A DNA stretch of 64,000 nucleotides. Origin: Lachnospiraceae bacterium (GTDB taxonomy: Bacteria; Bacillota; Clostridia; Lachnospirales; Lachnospiraceae). Each line of letters opens with the position of its first letter. Position 1 is the stretch's first letter. Of this stretch, positions 1-8,632 are shown in pieces. The notes beneath the pieces were generated by a model, which made no database searches, was not told where the DNA came from, and was given only the letters and a program-made list of their open reading frames with translations. The DNA lies in assembly GCA_017624855.1 (NCBI GenBank), contig JAGAMF010000004.1:34735-98734 (forward strand). The letters run 5' to 3'. Position numbers and translations under genes: made by a program.

Positions 1-422
1 TCTACCCAGACCGGTTTGATACGGTTGAGCCTTTTAAGCATTGCCAAAATATCTTCCGGCAAGCAATCCGGTCTTGTGGCAATGGAAAGCGCCACCACTT
101 CTTCATCTTCCAAGGCTTCGAGGAATTTCGGTTCCAGGAACTCCACGCTGGCGTAAGTATTGGTAAAAGACTGAAAATAAGCGATGTATTTGCCGCCTTT
201 ATTCTTGGCCGCAATTCTTTCCTTGGCTGCTTTTAGCTGTTCCCGAACCGGCAAAGACGCCTCGGTGGCAAAATCGCCGGAACCTGTATCTGCGCAGAAA
301 ATACAACCACCCACCCCAATCGTACCGTCACGATTGGGGCAGGTGCATCCACTACTTAATGCAATTTTGTATACCTTTGTTCCAAATCTCTCTTGGAGAT
401 GTTGATTTAAACTTTTATACAT
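1..422 (-). CDS. Radical SAM protein, YhcC/TIGR01212 family (3' part cut by window edge)
   Basis: This reading frame starts at the ATG complementary to 420-422 and runs off the left edge, so about 140 N-terminal residues are visible. The protein begins MYKSLNQHLQERFG and has the cysteine block CTCPNRDGTIGVGGCIFC near residues 28-45, followed by GSGDF. This is the layout of the YhcC-type radical SAM family, whose cysteines hold a 4Fe-4S cluster; the exact substrate is not established. Its start overlaps the end of the upstream rubredoxin-like gene (stop at 415-417), so the two are probably translationally coupled. The family call is firm; the cellular role is not. Confidence 0.85.
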   Translation of the reverse strand, partial: MYKSLNQHLQERFGTKVYKIALSSGCTCPNRDGTIGVGGCIFCADTGSGDFATEASLPVREQLKAAKERIAAKNKGGKYIAYFQSFTNTYASVEFLEPKFLEALEDEEVVALSIATRPDCLPEDILAMLKRLNRIKPVWV

Positions 423-3186
423 GATAAATATCTGTATACTCTGCAATCTCTCTGTCTGTTGTGCAAAGATCCTTTACATTCAAGTCTTCCACATCATAGT
501 GACCGGTAAGTCTTGCATAATTCTTCAAGCCATCAATCATCTCGTTCATATTTGCGGGACGATTTCTCAATGCAATAACATCTGCACCCATAGCCATAAT
601 CTTAGCAAGTTCTTCCGCATCCTTAGCACCGTCTAATGCAATTACAATATCCATATCGGACTGAACCGTATTCAGATATTTGGTTGCACGATGTAATGCG
701 TAAGGAAGAGGCACAACACTAAAGTTATTCAGTACTACATAATCAGGCTTTGCAAATACGCAGAATTCCAAATCTCTTTCGATTCTTGCGGCACCCATTT
801 TAATACCGATGGGACATCCGTCAGATTCAAGACGAAGGAAGTTAACAACCTGACGCAAATCTTCTTTGGAGTTGATGGTCTTTTCAATTCCGTTACCGTG
901 TCCTACGATAATCTCAATAGCGTCTGCCTTCTGATAATCTTCACTGGTTAAGCCACTGTTGGGAATGTACTGAACCATGTTGTAAGCACCTGTAGAGAAT
1001 ACAGGATTATCCAATACAAGAGGTCTCTCGGAAGCAATACCCAGTACGGTTCTACCTTCCACAGCCGTTCCTTCCGGCAAAGGCATGGGATTCAACTGTG
1101 CAGGCACAATAAGAATCTTCTCAAGGTTGTTGCAGTAAGCGGTTTCTTTTTCTTCGCTTACGCACTCTTCTTCCGGCATTTCATCTGAAATGCTCTCTTC
1201 CGCCTCATACAATTCTTCTGCAAGATTAGCTTTAAATTCGTGATCTTCCTCTTCTTTTTTCTCTTCTGCAAAATCAACGAACAATTCTTCAATATCTTCT
1301 TCGGTTACTTCTTCTTCCACGACTTCATCCATAGTCTTGCTTACGAAGTTAACACCTGCCACCGCAGAACCGGTAACCGCTCCGGCTTCCACCACATCAT
1401 CCAAGAAGGACCATGACTTAATGCGGGGCTCTTCGGCTGTCTTTGTCTCTTCCGCATCGGCTTCGACAGCTTCATCTTCTGCTGCCGCTTCAACATTTTC
1501 AGCTTCGACTGTTTCTTCTGCTTCTACTTCTTCAACTGCTTCTGCTTCCTCAGCTGCTTCAACAGGCGCATCCTCTGATTCATCCACAAAATCATCTGCA
1601 TCAACATCCGCAGGAATTACATCAATTTCTTCATCATCAAAGAATACGGAATCATCTTCATCCGATACAGCCACTTCAATCTCGGAAGCAACTTCTTCCG
1701 CTTCTGCTTCAACAGCTTCTTCTGCTCCCTCAACCGCATCCTCTCCGGTTACAACTTCAATTCTGCCACCTTCGGGAACATCATCATCAAATTCAATGGC
1801 ATCAATTGCCTTAAATACATCTTCTTCCGAAATTGAGGAATCACCGTGATGTTCTTCCTCTTCTTCATCCTCAGGGAATGCCGCATCCATCATATTACGG
1901 AATGCAATATAGTCCGGATTATCATAGAGGCTTTCTTTCTTCTCTTCCTCTGCAACAGCTTCTTCCACAGGTTCAACCACTGCATCGATTGTCATTTCCG
2001 TAAAGAAATCATCATCGTTTAATTCATCATCCGCATCTTCGGCATCTGTTCTAAAAGGATACTCCTCTACCACAGGTTCTTCCTCTGCTACGGTTTCTTC
2101 CTCAACAACAGGTTCTTCTACAATTTCTTCCGCAGCCGTTTCTTCCGCTACAACAGGTTCTTCTGCAGCCGGTTCTTCTGATTCTTCCTCAAAATCCTCG
2201 AAGAAAACATCATCCTCATCATCTGCTGCCGGAGTTTCAATCTTCTCTGCAACATCTTCCGTTTCAGAATAACTTCTAAAAATGACTGCATCAACTGCTT
2301 TTGCCTGAGGTTCTTCTGCTTCTTCTGCTTCAACCGCTTCTTCATCAAAGAATTCTTTTACTTCAACAGGCTCAGATGTTGCATTCTCTTCCACATCATC
2401 TTCCCCGTTAAAAATCTCTTCCACAACAGGCTCTTCCGCAGGCATAACCATGCCAATATTCTCAGCCTTAACCACCGGTTCATTCTTATCGCCGAAGGGA
2501 TCGATTACGCGCTGAACAGTACCGCCGCCGCTGTTCCACAAAGGTTTAAAAGGCTCTTCTTCCTCATCTGCACCTGAAACAATGTGAGACATGCCCACAG
2601 GTTCAGAAGATGAATAAAAGCTTTCGATACGACTACCAAAAGGTGAATCGTCTTCCTTTTCAACTTCCTGCACAACCGGCGCCTCTTCTTTCTTCTCTTC
2701 TCCGCCGATTACGGTTTCAACGGAACCTCTTGCATTGCTGATGGTCCATCCCGTAGTATTGTTGGATACCGGTTTGTTTTCAGGTTCCGAACGCAAAGGC
2801 GACCAGAACTCCTGTCTTCTTTCTACCACAAAATCAGAAGATGCTTTTACATCTTCATCCTCTTTTACCTCTTTATAGATGGAGAAGGGTTCTTCCTTCT
2901 CTTCTTTCTCCACGCTAAAAGGAGCAGCCTCTTCTGTTTTCTCAGATACAACTTCTTCCACAGATTCTTCTTCCTGCGCATCAAAAGGCTCAGCAGCCTT
3001 CTCTTCCATAGGTTCTGCCTGTTCTTCTGCTTTCTCTTCCACTACAGGATTGTTGTCTGCATCCAAAGCGATAAAATTCGCCTTGCTCTCATTGCAAATC
3101 GGACATTCACTCAGTTCCTCAAAAGGTCTGCCCGCATGCTGCTCGTTATAAATATAACCGCATACTTTACATTCGTATTTTGCCAT
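415..3186 (-). CDS. Rubredoxin / glutamate-synthase-like protein with a giant acidic linker
   Basis: This 923-residue protein has three parts. Residues 1-40 form a rubredoxin-type iron site (C6-x2-C9 and C28-x2-C31). Residues of roughly 40-690 are an extreme Glu/Asp/Ala/Val/Pro-rich, probably disordered segment. The last 225 residues resemble the FMN-binding TIM-barrel half of glutamate synthase, with motifs such as VGHGNGIEKTI, IGIKMGAARIE and IALDGAKDAEELAKIMAMGADVIALR. A rubredoxin fused to this domain is familiar in Clostridia, but normally without such a linker. A good AGGAGG site precedes the ATG. The role is presumably cytosolic electron transfer; substrate unknown. There is no signal peptide. 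The linker could be a repeat expansion. Confidence 0.75.
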   Translation of the reverse strand: MAKYECKVCGYIYNEQHAGRPFEELSECPICNESKANFIALDADNNPVVEEKAEEQAEPMEEKAAEPFDAQEEESVEEVVSEKTEEAAPFSVEKEEKEEPFSIYKEVKEDEDVKASSDFVVERRQEFWSPLRSEPENKPVSNNTTGWTISNARGSVETVIGGEEKKEEAPVVQEVEKEDDSPFGSRIESFYSSSEPVGMSHIVSGADEEEEPFKPLWNSGGGTVQRVIDPFGDKNEPVVKAENIGMVMPAEEPVVEEIFNGEDDVEENATSEPVEVKEFFDEEAVEAEEAEEPQAKAVDAVIFRSYSETEDVAEKIETPAADDEDDVFFEDFEEESEEPAAEEPVVAEETAAEEIVEEPVVEEETVAEEEPVVEEYPFRTDAEDADDELNDDDFFTEMTIDAVVEPVEEAVAEEEKKESLYDNPDYIAFRNMMDAAFPEDEEEEEHHGDSSISEEDVFKAIDAIEFDDDVPEGGRIEVVTGEDAVEGAEEAVEAEAEEVASEIEVAVSDEDDSVFFDDEEIDVIPADVDADDFVDESEDAPVEAAEEAEAVEEVEAEETVEAENVEAAAEDEAVEADAEETKTAEEPRIKSWSFLDDVVEAGAVTGSAVAGVNFVSKTMDEVVEEEVTEEDIEELFVDFAEEKKEEEDHEFKANLAEELYEAEESISDEMPEEECVSEEKETAYCNNLEKILIVPAQLNPMPLPEGTAVEGRTVLGIASERPLVLDNPVFSTGAYNMVQYIPNSGLTSEDYQKADAIEIIVGHGNGIEKTINSKEDLRQVVNFLRLESDGCPIGIKMGAARIERDLEFCVFAKPDYVVLNNFSVVPLPYALHRATKYLNTVQSDMDIVIALDGAKDAEELAKIMAMGADVIALRNRPANMNEMIDGLKNYARLTGHYDVEDLNVKDLCTTDREIAEYTDIYHV

Positions 3187-3272
3187 ATGTATCCTCCCTC
3201 ATTCCGGTAACCCGTTTTTATACCCAAAACATATAGATAAGCATATCATATCTCGGAGTTTTTTTCAATGAA

Positions 3273-3301
3273 AAACCACAGGCGGGTAAGGCCTGTGGTT
3301 T
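3273..3301 (-). terminator. Rho-independent terminator after the small membrane protein array
   Basis: An 11-bp perfect stem (AAACCACAGGC / GCCTGTGGTTT) with a 7-nt loop is followed in the minus direction by a T-rich run. It lies just downstream of the last gene of the five-member array. Confidence 0.75.
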
Positions 3302-3339
3302 AGGATGTAAAATAGTTTTATTATCTTTCTTCTAATTCT

Positions 3340-3912
3340 CTAAAGCGGATTTGCCACTATCCGATGTATTATATGGGCTGATGGATCATCTAAAATAAAG
3401 CACGAACCATAATGTTCTTCTTTCCATACAGTCAAATACTCAACTATCCCATCTGCCTTATAGCGTATTCCATACGAAAATCCCTTCTGCCGTGGGGTTC
3501 CGTCCCCATGAAACACTTCCGGCGAAACATCCTGATATGTAGCATTTGCATCCATCTGCACAACATAACTGTATATTTCCTTTGTTTCTTCTGCATTAAA
3601 ATAATTCGGTGTCTTGGTCGTCTCCGGCATCTCATTTAAAAATTCTTCCATGCCGTTCCACTCTTGCTCCGATACTAATGCCGAATATTTATTTCCCTCC
3701 TTATCCAGTACATTCACCCTTATCTTCATTCCGTCATCATATTGTCTATGCAATTCCTGCACCAAAATTATCTGCCCCGGTTCTAATTCCTCATAAGTCA
3801 GATATCGGTGCGCCTCCTCATACATCGCATCGCGGATATGCACAATTCCAATTACAACAAGAAATGCACCTACTATTGTGCTGATAATTCCAATTATCTT
3901 TTTGCTACTCAT
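3340..3912 (-). CDS. Small membrane-anchored protein, array member 5 of 5 (type A)
   Basis: A 190-residue protein of unknown function. It has a short basic N-terminus (MSSKKIIG), one transmembrane helix at about residues 6-25, then the block that defines the array, HIRDAMYEEAHRYLTYEELE. The rest is a predicted extracytoplasmic domain with DKEGNKYSALV and a C-terminal IRYKADGIVEYLTVW...DDPSA pattern. It is closest to the member at 5274. A purine-rich site (GATGAGG) precedes the ATG. It is last in transcription order, before the terminator. I do not recognise an enzymatic motif. Confidence 0.7.
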   Translation of the reverse strand: MSSKKIIGIISTIVGAFLVVIGIVHIRDAMYEEAHRYLTYEELEPGQIILVQELHRQYDDGMKIRVNVLDKEGNKYSALVSEQEWNGMEEFLNEMPETTKTPNYFNAEETKEIYSYVVQMDANATYQDVSPEVFHGDGTPRQKGFSYGIRYKADGIVEYLTVWKEEHYGSCFILDDPSAHIIHRIVANPL

Positions 3913-3949
3913 TTTTTCATCGCCTCATCACCTAAACAACTACCAATAC

Positions 3950-4546
3950 CTACAACGGACTTTCGACTATTCCATATATCATATCTGCCGACGGGTCGTC
4001 CAAAATGTAACACGCACCATAGCTTTCTTCCTTCCAGATTGTCAAACATTCAACTGTTCCATCAACCCTGTAACGCATTCCATATGAATAAGATTTCCTA
4101 CGAGGCGTAGGATATATATCCGGTACAGGTTTAGATATATATTTATACTCTGCATTTACATCCATGTATGTAATAGAATGATATACTTCCGTAGTTCTTT
4201 CTACACTTAAACAATTTAATGTCTTAGTCATCTCCGGCATCTCTTCAAGGAATACTTCCATACCTTCCCATTCCTGCTCCGGTATTAACGCAGAATACTT
4301 ATTTCCTTCTTTATCCAATATGTTTACTTTTACCATCATTTCTCCATGATATTCATATTGTTCATGCCATTCCTGCACCAATATAATCTGCCCCGGTTCT
4401 AATTCCTCATAAGTCAGATATCGGTGCGCTTCCTTATACATCGCGTCGCGGATATGCACAATTCCAATTACAAATACAACAGCAATAAGAACTATGCCTA
4501 CTAGTATACCTATAATTCCAATTATTCTTTTCTTGTTTTTGCTCAT
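3950..4546 (-). CDS. Small membrane-anchored protein, array member 4 of 5 (type B)
   Basis: A 198-residue paralogue with a basic start (MSKNKKR), a transmembrane helix at about residues 8-28, and then the shared segment ending LTYEELEPGQIILVQE. Over most of its length it is nearly identical to the member at 5890, including VNILDKEGNKYSALIPE, EMPEMTKTLNCLSVERTTEV and SYGMRYRVDGTVECLTIWKE. Thirty-seven bases separate it from the next member, and that spacer is repeated at 5853-5889, so the A-B gene pair was duplicated as a unit. The function is unknown; an exported domain anchored on the outer face of the membrane is likely. Confidence 0.7.
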   Translation of the reverse strand: MSKNKKRIIGIIGILVGIVLIAVVFVIGIVHIRDAMYKEAHRYLTYEELEPGQIILVQEWHEQYEYHGEMMVKVNILDKEGNKYSALIPEQEWEGMEVFLEEMPEMTKTLNCLSVERTTEVYHSITYMDVNAEYKYISKPVPDIYPTPRRKSYSYGMRYRVDGTVECLTIWKEESYGACYILDDPSADMIYGIVESPL

Positions 4547-4698
4547 TATTCCACCTTTCTTCTCCTATGTTTCGGTAGAACATATTAACAATTACAATCA
4601 TCTGTTTTGTTACATTTGATTATACTTTCGAGTCTTTCGGATTTTCGTTCTATACTTAAGCTATCTTTTATCATTCATACAAGTTGTCGGGAAACATT

Positions 4699-5238
4699 TT
4701 ATCTTAATGTTTTTAACCAATTAAGAATTTCTCTGGCGTCATCATCCTTTAATCTCCTTTGTATCAAATCACCTTCACCAGATCCCAGAGAAACAGTTTC
4801 TTTTTCTCCATTTACCATATATCGAATGCCTGCGAAACTGGAATATTCTTCTATAAGTAAACTCATTTCACACAATGTTTCTTCTCTTGCACTTTTATTA
4901 ACCCGTAATAATGTTTCATACATATGTTGCACTTCTTTCGGAGATATACTTTCTTCTACTATTTCCCGGCTAATCAATTCTTCAGTAGAACTATTATAGG
5001 GATCACTCCACTCATATATACTAATATGGAGATTGCCACTAACATCATACTCCCATACTTTCTTTTGAATACCATTCGATTCACGAATTCTAAACACAAT
5101 CGCATCTTCCGGCAATTCCTCATAAGTCAGACATCTGTGGTCTGCCGCATATTTTACAATACATGCAACGCTAATGATAACCGTTATAAATAGCAGAAAT
5201 GAACCAAATAATTCCAATATTTTCTTCTTATTTTTCAT
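4699..5238 (-). CDS. Small membrane-anchored protein, divergent array member 3 of 5
   Basis: A 179-residue protein, taking the ATG at 5236-5238 (MKNKKKILELFG) because a GGAGCGGAGAGG site sits just upstream; the longer frame would overlap the preceding gene. There is one transmembrane helix near the N-terminus and then CLTYEELPEDAIVF, a diverged form of the array motif LTYEELEPGQIIL. The remainder differs strongly from the other four members but keeps the same size and an IRYMVNGEKETVSLG segment in the matching place. The function is unknown. Confidence 0.65.
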   Translation of the reverse strand: MKNKKKILELFGSFLLFITVIISVACIVKYAADHRCLTYEELPEDAIVFRIRESNGIQKKVWEYDVSGNLHISIYEWSDPYNSSTEELISREIVEESISPKEVQHMYETLLRVNKSAREETLCEMSLLIEEYSSFAGIRYMVNGEKETVSLGSGEGDLIQRRLKDDDAREILNWLKTLR

Positions 5239-5273
5239 CCTCTCCGCTCCAAATTTTATGCCAAAAGCTAAAT

Positions 5274-5852
5274 CTATAAAGGATATCCGGCTGTCCAATA
5301 TGCGTCTTCTGCCGCCGGGTCATCCATAATATATACTTCCCCAAACCTTCTTTCTTCCCAAAAAGTTACAAATTCAGCAGTTCCATCATTTCTATATCGT
5401 ATGCCTATATAGTATTCCTTTTTAACAGGCTTGGGTTCAACAGCCGGAATCTCTTTCATAATGCGCCTATAGTCTGCATTTGCGTATATTTTTACTATGT
5501 CTTCGTATATTTTTTTCATATCGTCATGGCTAATATAATTAGACATAGTTACGCCATCCATAATTTCCTTCATAGACTCTTCTATTCCCAACCATTCATC
5601 TTGCTTCACCAATAAAGAATATAAATTCCCCTCTTTATCTACGGCCTGTATTATTACCTTCATTTCGCCATCAAACTTTGTATGTGTTTCTAATACTAAA
5701 ATTATCTGCCCCGGTTCTAATTCCTCATAAGTCAGATATCGGTGCGCTTCCTCATACTTTGCTTCGCGGATATGCACAATTCCAATTCCATTTACAACAA
5801 TAACTGCAACTATTATAGCAATGATAATTCCAACTATCTTTTTACTACTCAT
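5274..5852 (-). CDS. Small membrane-anchored protein, array member 2 of 5 (type A)
   Basis: A 192-residue paralogue starting MSSKKIVGIIIAIIVA, with a transmembrane helix at about residues 6-25 and the near-invariant block EEAHRYLTYEELEPGQIILV. The C-terminal half (IGIRYRNDGTAEFVTFWEE, then MDDPAAEDAYWTAG) is diverged from the type A member at 3340 although the starts match closely. At the DNA level the first 80 or so coding bases are almost identical in four of the five copies while the 3' parts vary, which suggests gene conversion or selection on the anchor end. The function is unknown. Confidence 0.7.
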   Translation of the reverse strand: MSSKKIVGIIIAIIVAVIVVNGIGIVHIREAKYEEAHRYLTYEELEPGQIILVLETHTKFDGEMKVIIQAVDKEGNLYSLLVKQDEWLGIEESMKEIMDGVTMSNYISHDDMKKIYEDIVKIYANADYRRIMKEIPAVEPKPVKKEYYIGIRYRNDGTAEFVTFWEERRFGEVYIMDDPAAEDAYWTAGYPL

Positions 5853-5889
5853 TTTTTCATCGCCTCATCACCTAAACAACTACCAATAC

Positions 5890-6480
5890 CTACAACGGTT
5901 CTTCTACCACACGATATATCACATCTGCCGACGGGTCGTCCAAAATATAACACGCACCATAGCTTTCTTCCTTCCAGATTGTCAAACATTCAACTGTTCC
6001 ATCAACCTTGTAACGCATTCCGTATGAATAAAATTGCCTGCACGGCGAAGGGTACATATCCGGTACAGGTTTGGGTACATATTTATACTCTGCATTTGCA
6101 TCCATGTATGTAATAGAATAATATACTTCCGTAGTTCTTTCTACACTTAAACAATTTAATGTTTTTGTCATCTCCGGCATCTCTTCAAGGAATGCTTCCA
6201 CGCCTTCCCATTCTTTCTCCGGTATTAGCGCAGAATACTTATTTCCTTCTTTATCCAATATATTTACCTTTACCAGCATTTCTCCGTGTTCTTCAAATTG
6301 TTTATGCAATTCCTGCACCAAAATTATCTGCCCCGGTTCTAATTCCTCATAAGTCAGATATCGGTGCGCTTCCTCATACATCGCATCGCGGATATGCACA
6401 ATTCCAATTCCAATTCCAACAATAACTGCAACTATTATAGCAATGATAATTCCAATTTTTATTACTTTCTTATTCTTCAT
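5890..6480 (-). CDS. Small membrane-anchored protein, array member 1 of 5 (type B)
   Basis: A 196-residue protein using the ATG at 6478-6480 (MKNKKVIKIG), which has a GAGGAAG site; the longer frame would overlap the end of the MATE gene. It has a transmembrane helix, then HIRDAMYEEAHRYLTYEELE and a domain almost identical to the member at 3950. It is the first of the five genes and follows the MATE exporter by 11 bases (or overlaps it if the upstream start is used), so co-transcription is likely. The function is unknown. Confidence 0.7.
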   Translation of the reverse strand: MKNKKVIKIGIIIAIIVAVIVGIGIGIVHIRDAMYEEAHRYLTYEELEPGQIILVQELHKQFEEHGEMLVKVNILDKEGNKYSALIPEKEWEGVEAFLEEMPEMTKTLNCLSVERTTEVYYSITYMDANAEYKYVPKPVPDMYPSPCRQFYSYGMRYKVDGTVECLTIWKEESYGACYILDDPSADVIYRVVEEPL

Positions 6481-6491
6481 GCTTTCTTCCT

Positions 6492-7877
6492 CTAATTCCC
6501 CTGTTGCATAACCTTCCATTCCTTGCCCCTTTTATGACGCACAATTACAAAGCACACCACATGCGCTATAAAAGTCAGCGTCCATGACACGGGATAGGAC
6601 ATGTATATAGTTTCCACGCAGTGATATTCCGGTATCTGAAAAATCGTAGCAAGCCACACCAGACGAAAAGCGCAGGCGCCAAGGAGGGATACAATCATAG
6701 GCACCACGGAACATCCCATACCACGAAGGGAGCCTACCATAACATCCATCATACCGCACAAGGCATAGACGCTGCAAATGTAGATAAGACGCACCATACC
6801 TGCTTCTACTACCGCCGGACTATCCGTATACAGAGACAGTAACGGCCGTCCAAACAGCACCACCAGATTGCCCATAATAACACCGGTGGCAATTACCAAC
6901 CCCTGCGCCGTATAGAGAATTTTATTTACTCTTTCAAACTTCATGGCACCGATATTCTGGCTGGTAAAAGAAATCGCCGCCTGGTACATGGAATTCATGG
7001 CCACATAGACGAAGCCTTCCACGCTACTGGCTGAGGAATTACCTGCAATCACTGTTTCCCCAAACAGATTGACCGAAGACTGAATAAACACATTGGACAA
7101 GGAAAAAAGCGTACCCTGAAATCCCGCAGGCAAACCAATCTGTATGATTTTCCAGAGTTTGTCTCCCTGAACCCGTAATTCTTTTATATCAAGGTGAATG
7201 CCGCCCTCTTCTTTGATCAGGCAACGCACCACCAGAAAGGCCGATATAAACTGGGAGATTACCGTAGCCAAAGCAACGCCTGCCACATCCATGTGAAAGC
7301 AGATAACAAAAATCAAATTCAGCACAACGTTTACAACGCCGGCAAAACTCAGATAATACAAGGGTCTTCTGGTATCTCCCACCGCTCTTAAAATAGCGCT
7401 GCCGAAGTTGTATACCATGGTTGCTGGCATACCCAGAAAGTAAATTCTTAAGTATAACGAAGCCAGTTTTAAAACATCCGTCGGCGTGTTCATCATGCCC
7501 ATAATAATGGGCGCACCGATGCAACCAATCACTGCCAATCCCACACCACTGATGAGACTTAGCGTAATGGATGTGTGCACCGTTTCTTTTAATTCTTTCT
7601 GCTGATTTGCCCCATAAAATCTTGCTGTCAAAACATTGGAACCTACGGACAGACCGATAAACACATTGGTCAGCAAATTAATCAGGGAAGAGGTGGCTCC
7701 CACCGCCGCCAGGGAATTGTCTCCGGCATAATTTCCCACCACAATAATATCTGCCGCGTTAAACAGCAACTGCAGAATTCCGGAACACATCAGGGGCAGA
7801 GAAAACAGAAGCATTTTCTTTAATATGGAGCCACTGCACATATCCATTTCATATTTTTTCGCACGCATAGCCATCAT
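6492..7877 (-). CDS. MATE family multidrug / cation antiporter
   Basis: A 461-residue polytopic membrane protein of the usual MATE length, with about twelve hydrophobic segments. The N-terminal segment LLFSLPLMCSGILQLLFNAADIIVVGNYAG and the run AAVGATSSLINLLTNVFIGLSVGSNVL.AR.YGA are hallmark MATE sequences, and a second MATE repeat begins around IIQIGLPAGFQGTLFSLSN. MATE proteins export organic cations or drugs using Na+ or H+ gradients; the substrate cannot be read from the sequence. The start is uncertain among three nearby ATGs (residues 1, 2 and 4). Confidence 0.9.
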   Translation of the reverse strand: MMAMRAKKYEMDMCSGSILKKMLLFSLPLMCSGILQLLFNAADIIVVGNYAGDNSLAAVGATSSLINLLTNVFIGLSVGSNVLTARFYGANQQKELKETVHTSITLSLISGVGLAVIGCIGAPIIMGMMNTPTDVLKLASLYLRIYFLGMPATMVYNFGSAILRAVGDTRRPLYYLSFAGVVNVVLNLIFVICFHMDVAGVALATVISQFISAFLVVRCLIKEEGGIHLDIKELRVQGDKLWKIIQIGLPAGFQGTLFSLSNVFIQSSVNLFGETVIAGNSSASSVEGFVYVAMNSMYQAAISFTSQNIGAMKFERVNKILYTAQGLVIATGVIMGNLVVLFGRPLLSLYTDSPAVVEAGMVRLIYICSVYALCGMMDVMVGSLRGMGCSVVPMIVSLLGACAFRLVWLATIFQIPEYHCVETIYMSYPVSWTLTFIAHVVCFVIVRHKRGKEWKVMQQGN

Positions 7878-7980
7878 CTCTTTTCATAACTGATTTCATA
7901 ATGAATGGGCAAGGCCCACTCTTACACCCGCGGTTTTGCGAAGCAATAAATTTCCGCTTCCCAAGCTGCGCATCATACAA

Positions 7981-8012
7981 AAAGTGTACTGCCACAACCG
8001 GCCGTACACTTT
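7981..8012 (-). terminator. Terminator after mscL
   Basis: A 9-bp perfect stem (AAAGTGTAC / GTACACTTT) with a 14-nt loop, 17 bases past the mscL stop, followed by a short T run in the minus direction. Confidence 0.6.
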
Positions 8013-8028
8013 CGCATCGCTTGTATTC

Positions 8029-8451
8029 TTATTCCTTTAACTCGGAAGTACAGTGAGGACATCTTGTTGCCTCAATGTTGATTTCGCTCTTACAGAAAGG
8101 ACATACCTTAGTGGTAGGTGCCGCAGGAGCTTCTTCTTTTTTCTTACGGCTAAGAGCCTTGCTCATGGAATTAATAGTCTTAATCAACAGGAATACGATA
8201 AATGCCATAATCAGGAAGTTAATAATTGCAGTAATGAAACTTCCGTAATTCAGTGTAGCCTCATCATTTAACACAAGTACATAGCCGGTCAAATCGGTAC
8301 CGCCAATCATACCCAACAAAGGATTGATGATATCATTTACCAATGAATTCACAATGCTGGTAAACGCTCCACCGATAATAATACCTACGGCCATATCCAT
8401 TACATTACCGCGGCTGATAAAATCCTTAAATTCGCCCAAAAACTTCTTCAT
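8029..8451 (-). CDS. mscL: Large-conductance mechanosensitive channel with a C-terminal zinc ribbon
   Basis: This 140-residue protein shows the MscL signature at its start (KDFISRGNVMDMAVGIIIGGAFTSIV), a periplasmic-loop region and a second helix near residues 72-92 (FITAIINFLIMAFIVFLLI). MscL forms a homopentameric pore that opens under hypo-osmotic membrane tension. After the usual basic end of the channel, residues 117-134 add a zinc-ribbon pattern (C117-x2-C120, C131-x2-C134). Such a tail is seen in some clostridial MscL proteins and is absent from the E. coli form; a cytoplasmic zinc-binding knob is an inference. The gene is monocistronic. Confidence 0.93.
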   Translation of the reverse strand: MKKFLGEFKDFISRGNVMDMAVGIIIGGAFTSIVNSLVNDIINPLLGMIGGTDLTGYVLVLNDEATLNYGSFITAIINFLIMAFIVFLLIKTINSMSKALSRKKKEEAPAAPTTKVCPFCKSEINIEATRCPHCTSELKE

Positions 8452-8632
8452 ATGTCCTTCTCCTTATTTTTTCTTGATTCTTATATCCGGATAAAATCCG
8501 CAACTTTTATATCGTCATTAAACTAAAAAATATTATACACCTGATTTTTTATTGTGACAATTATATTTTGGTACTTTTTACCATTGTGTGATATGAAACC
8601 TGCGCTTGTACTTCTTTTATGGGTACTGCCTC

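Noticed and set aside
2-214. 70-residue minus-strand frame at the left edge
   Set aside because: It is a shadow of the radical SAM gene, whose own frame carries the CxxC motif and overlapping start.
1337-1849. Long plus-strand Ser/Ala-rich frame opposite the acidic gene
   Set aside because: It is the antisense shadow of Glu/Ala codon repeats, with no ribosome site and low-complexity composition.
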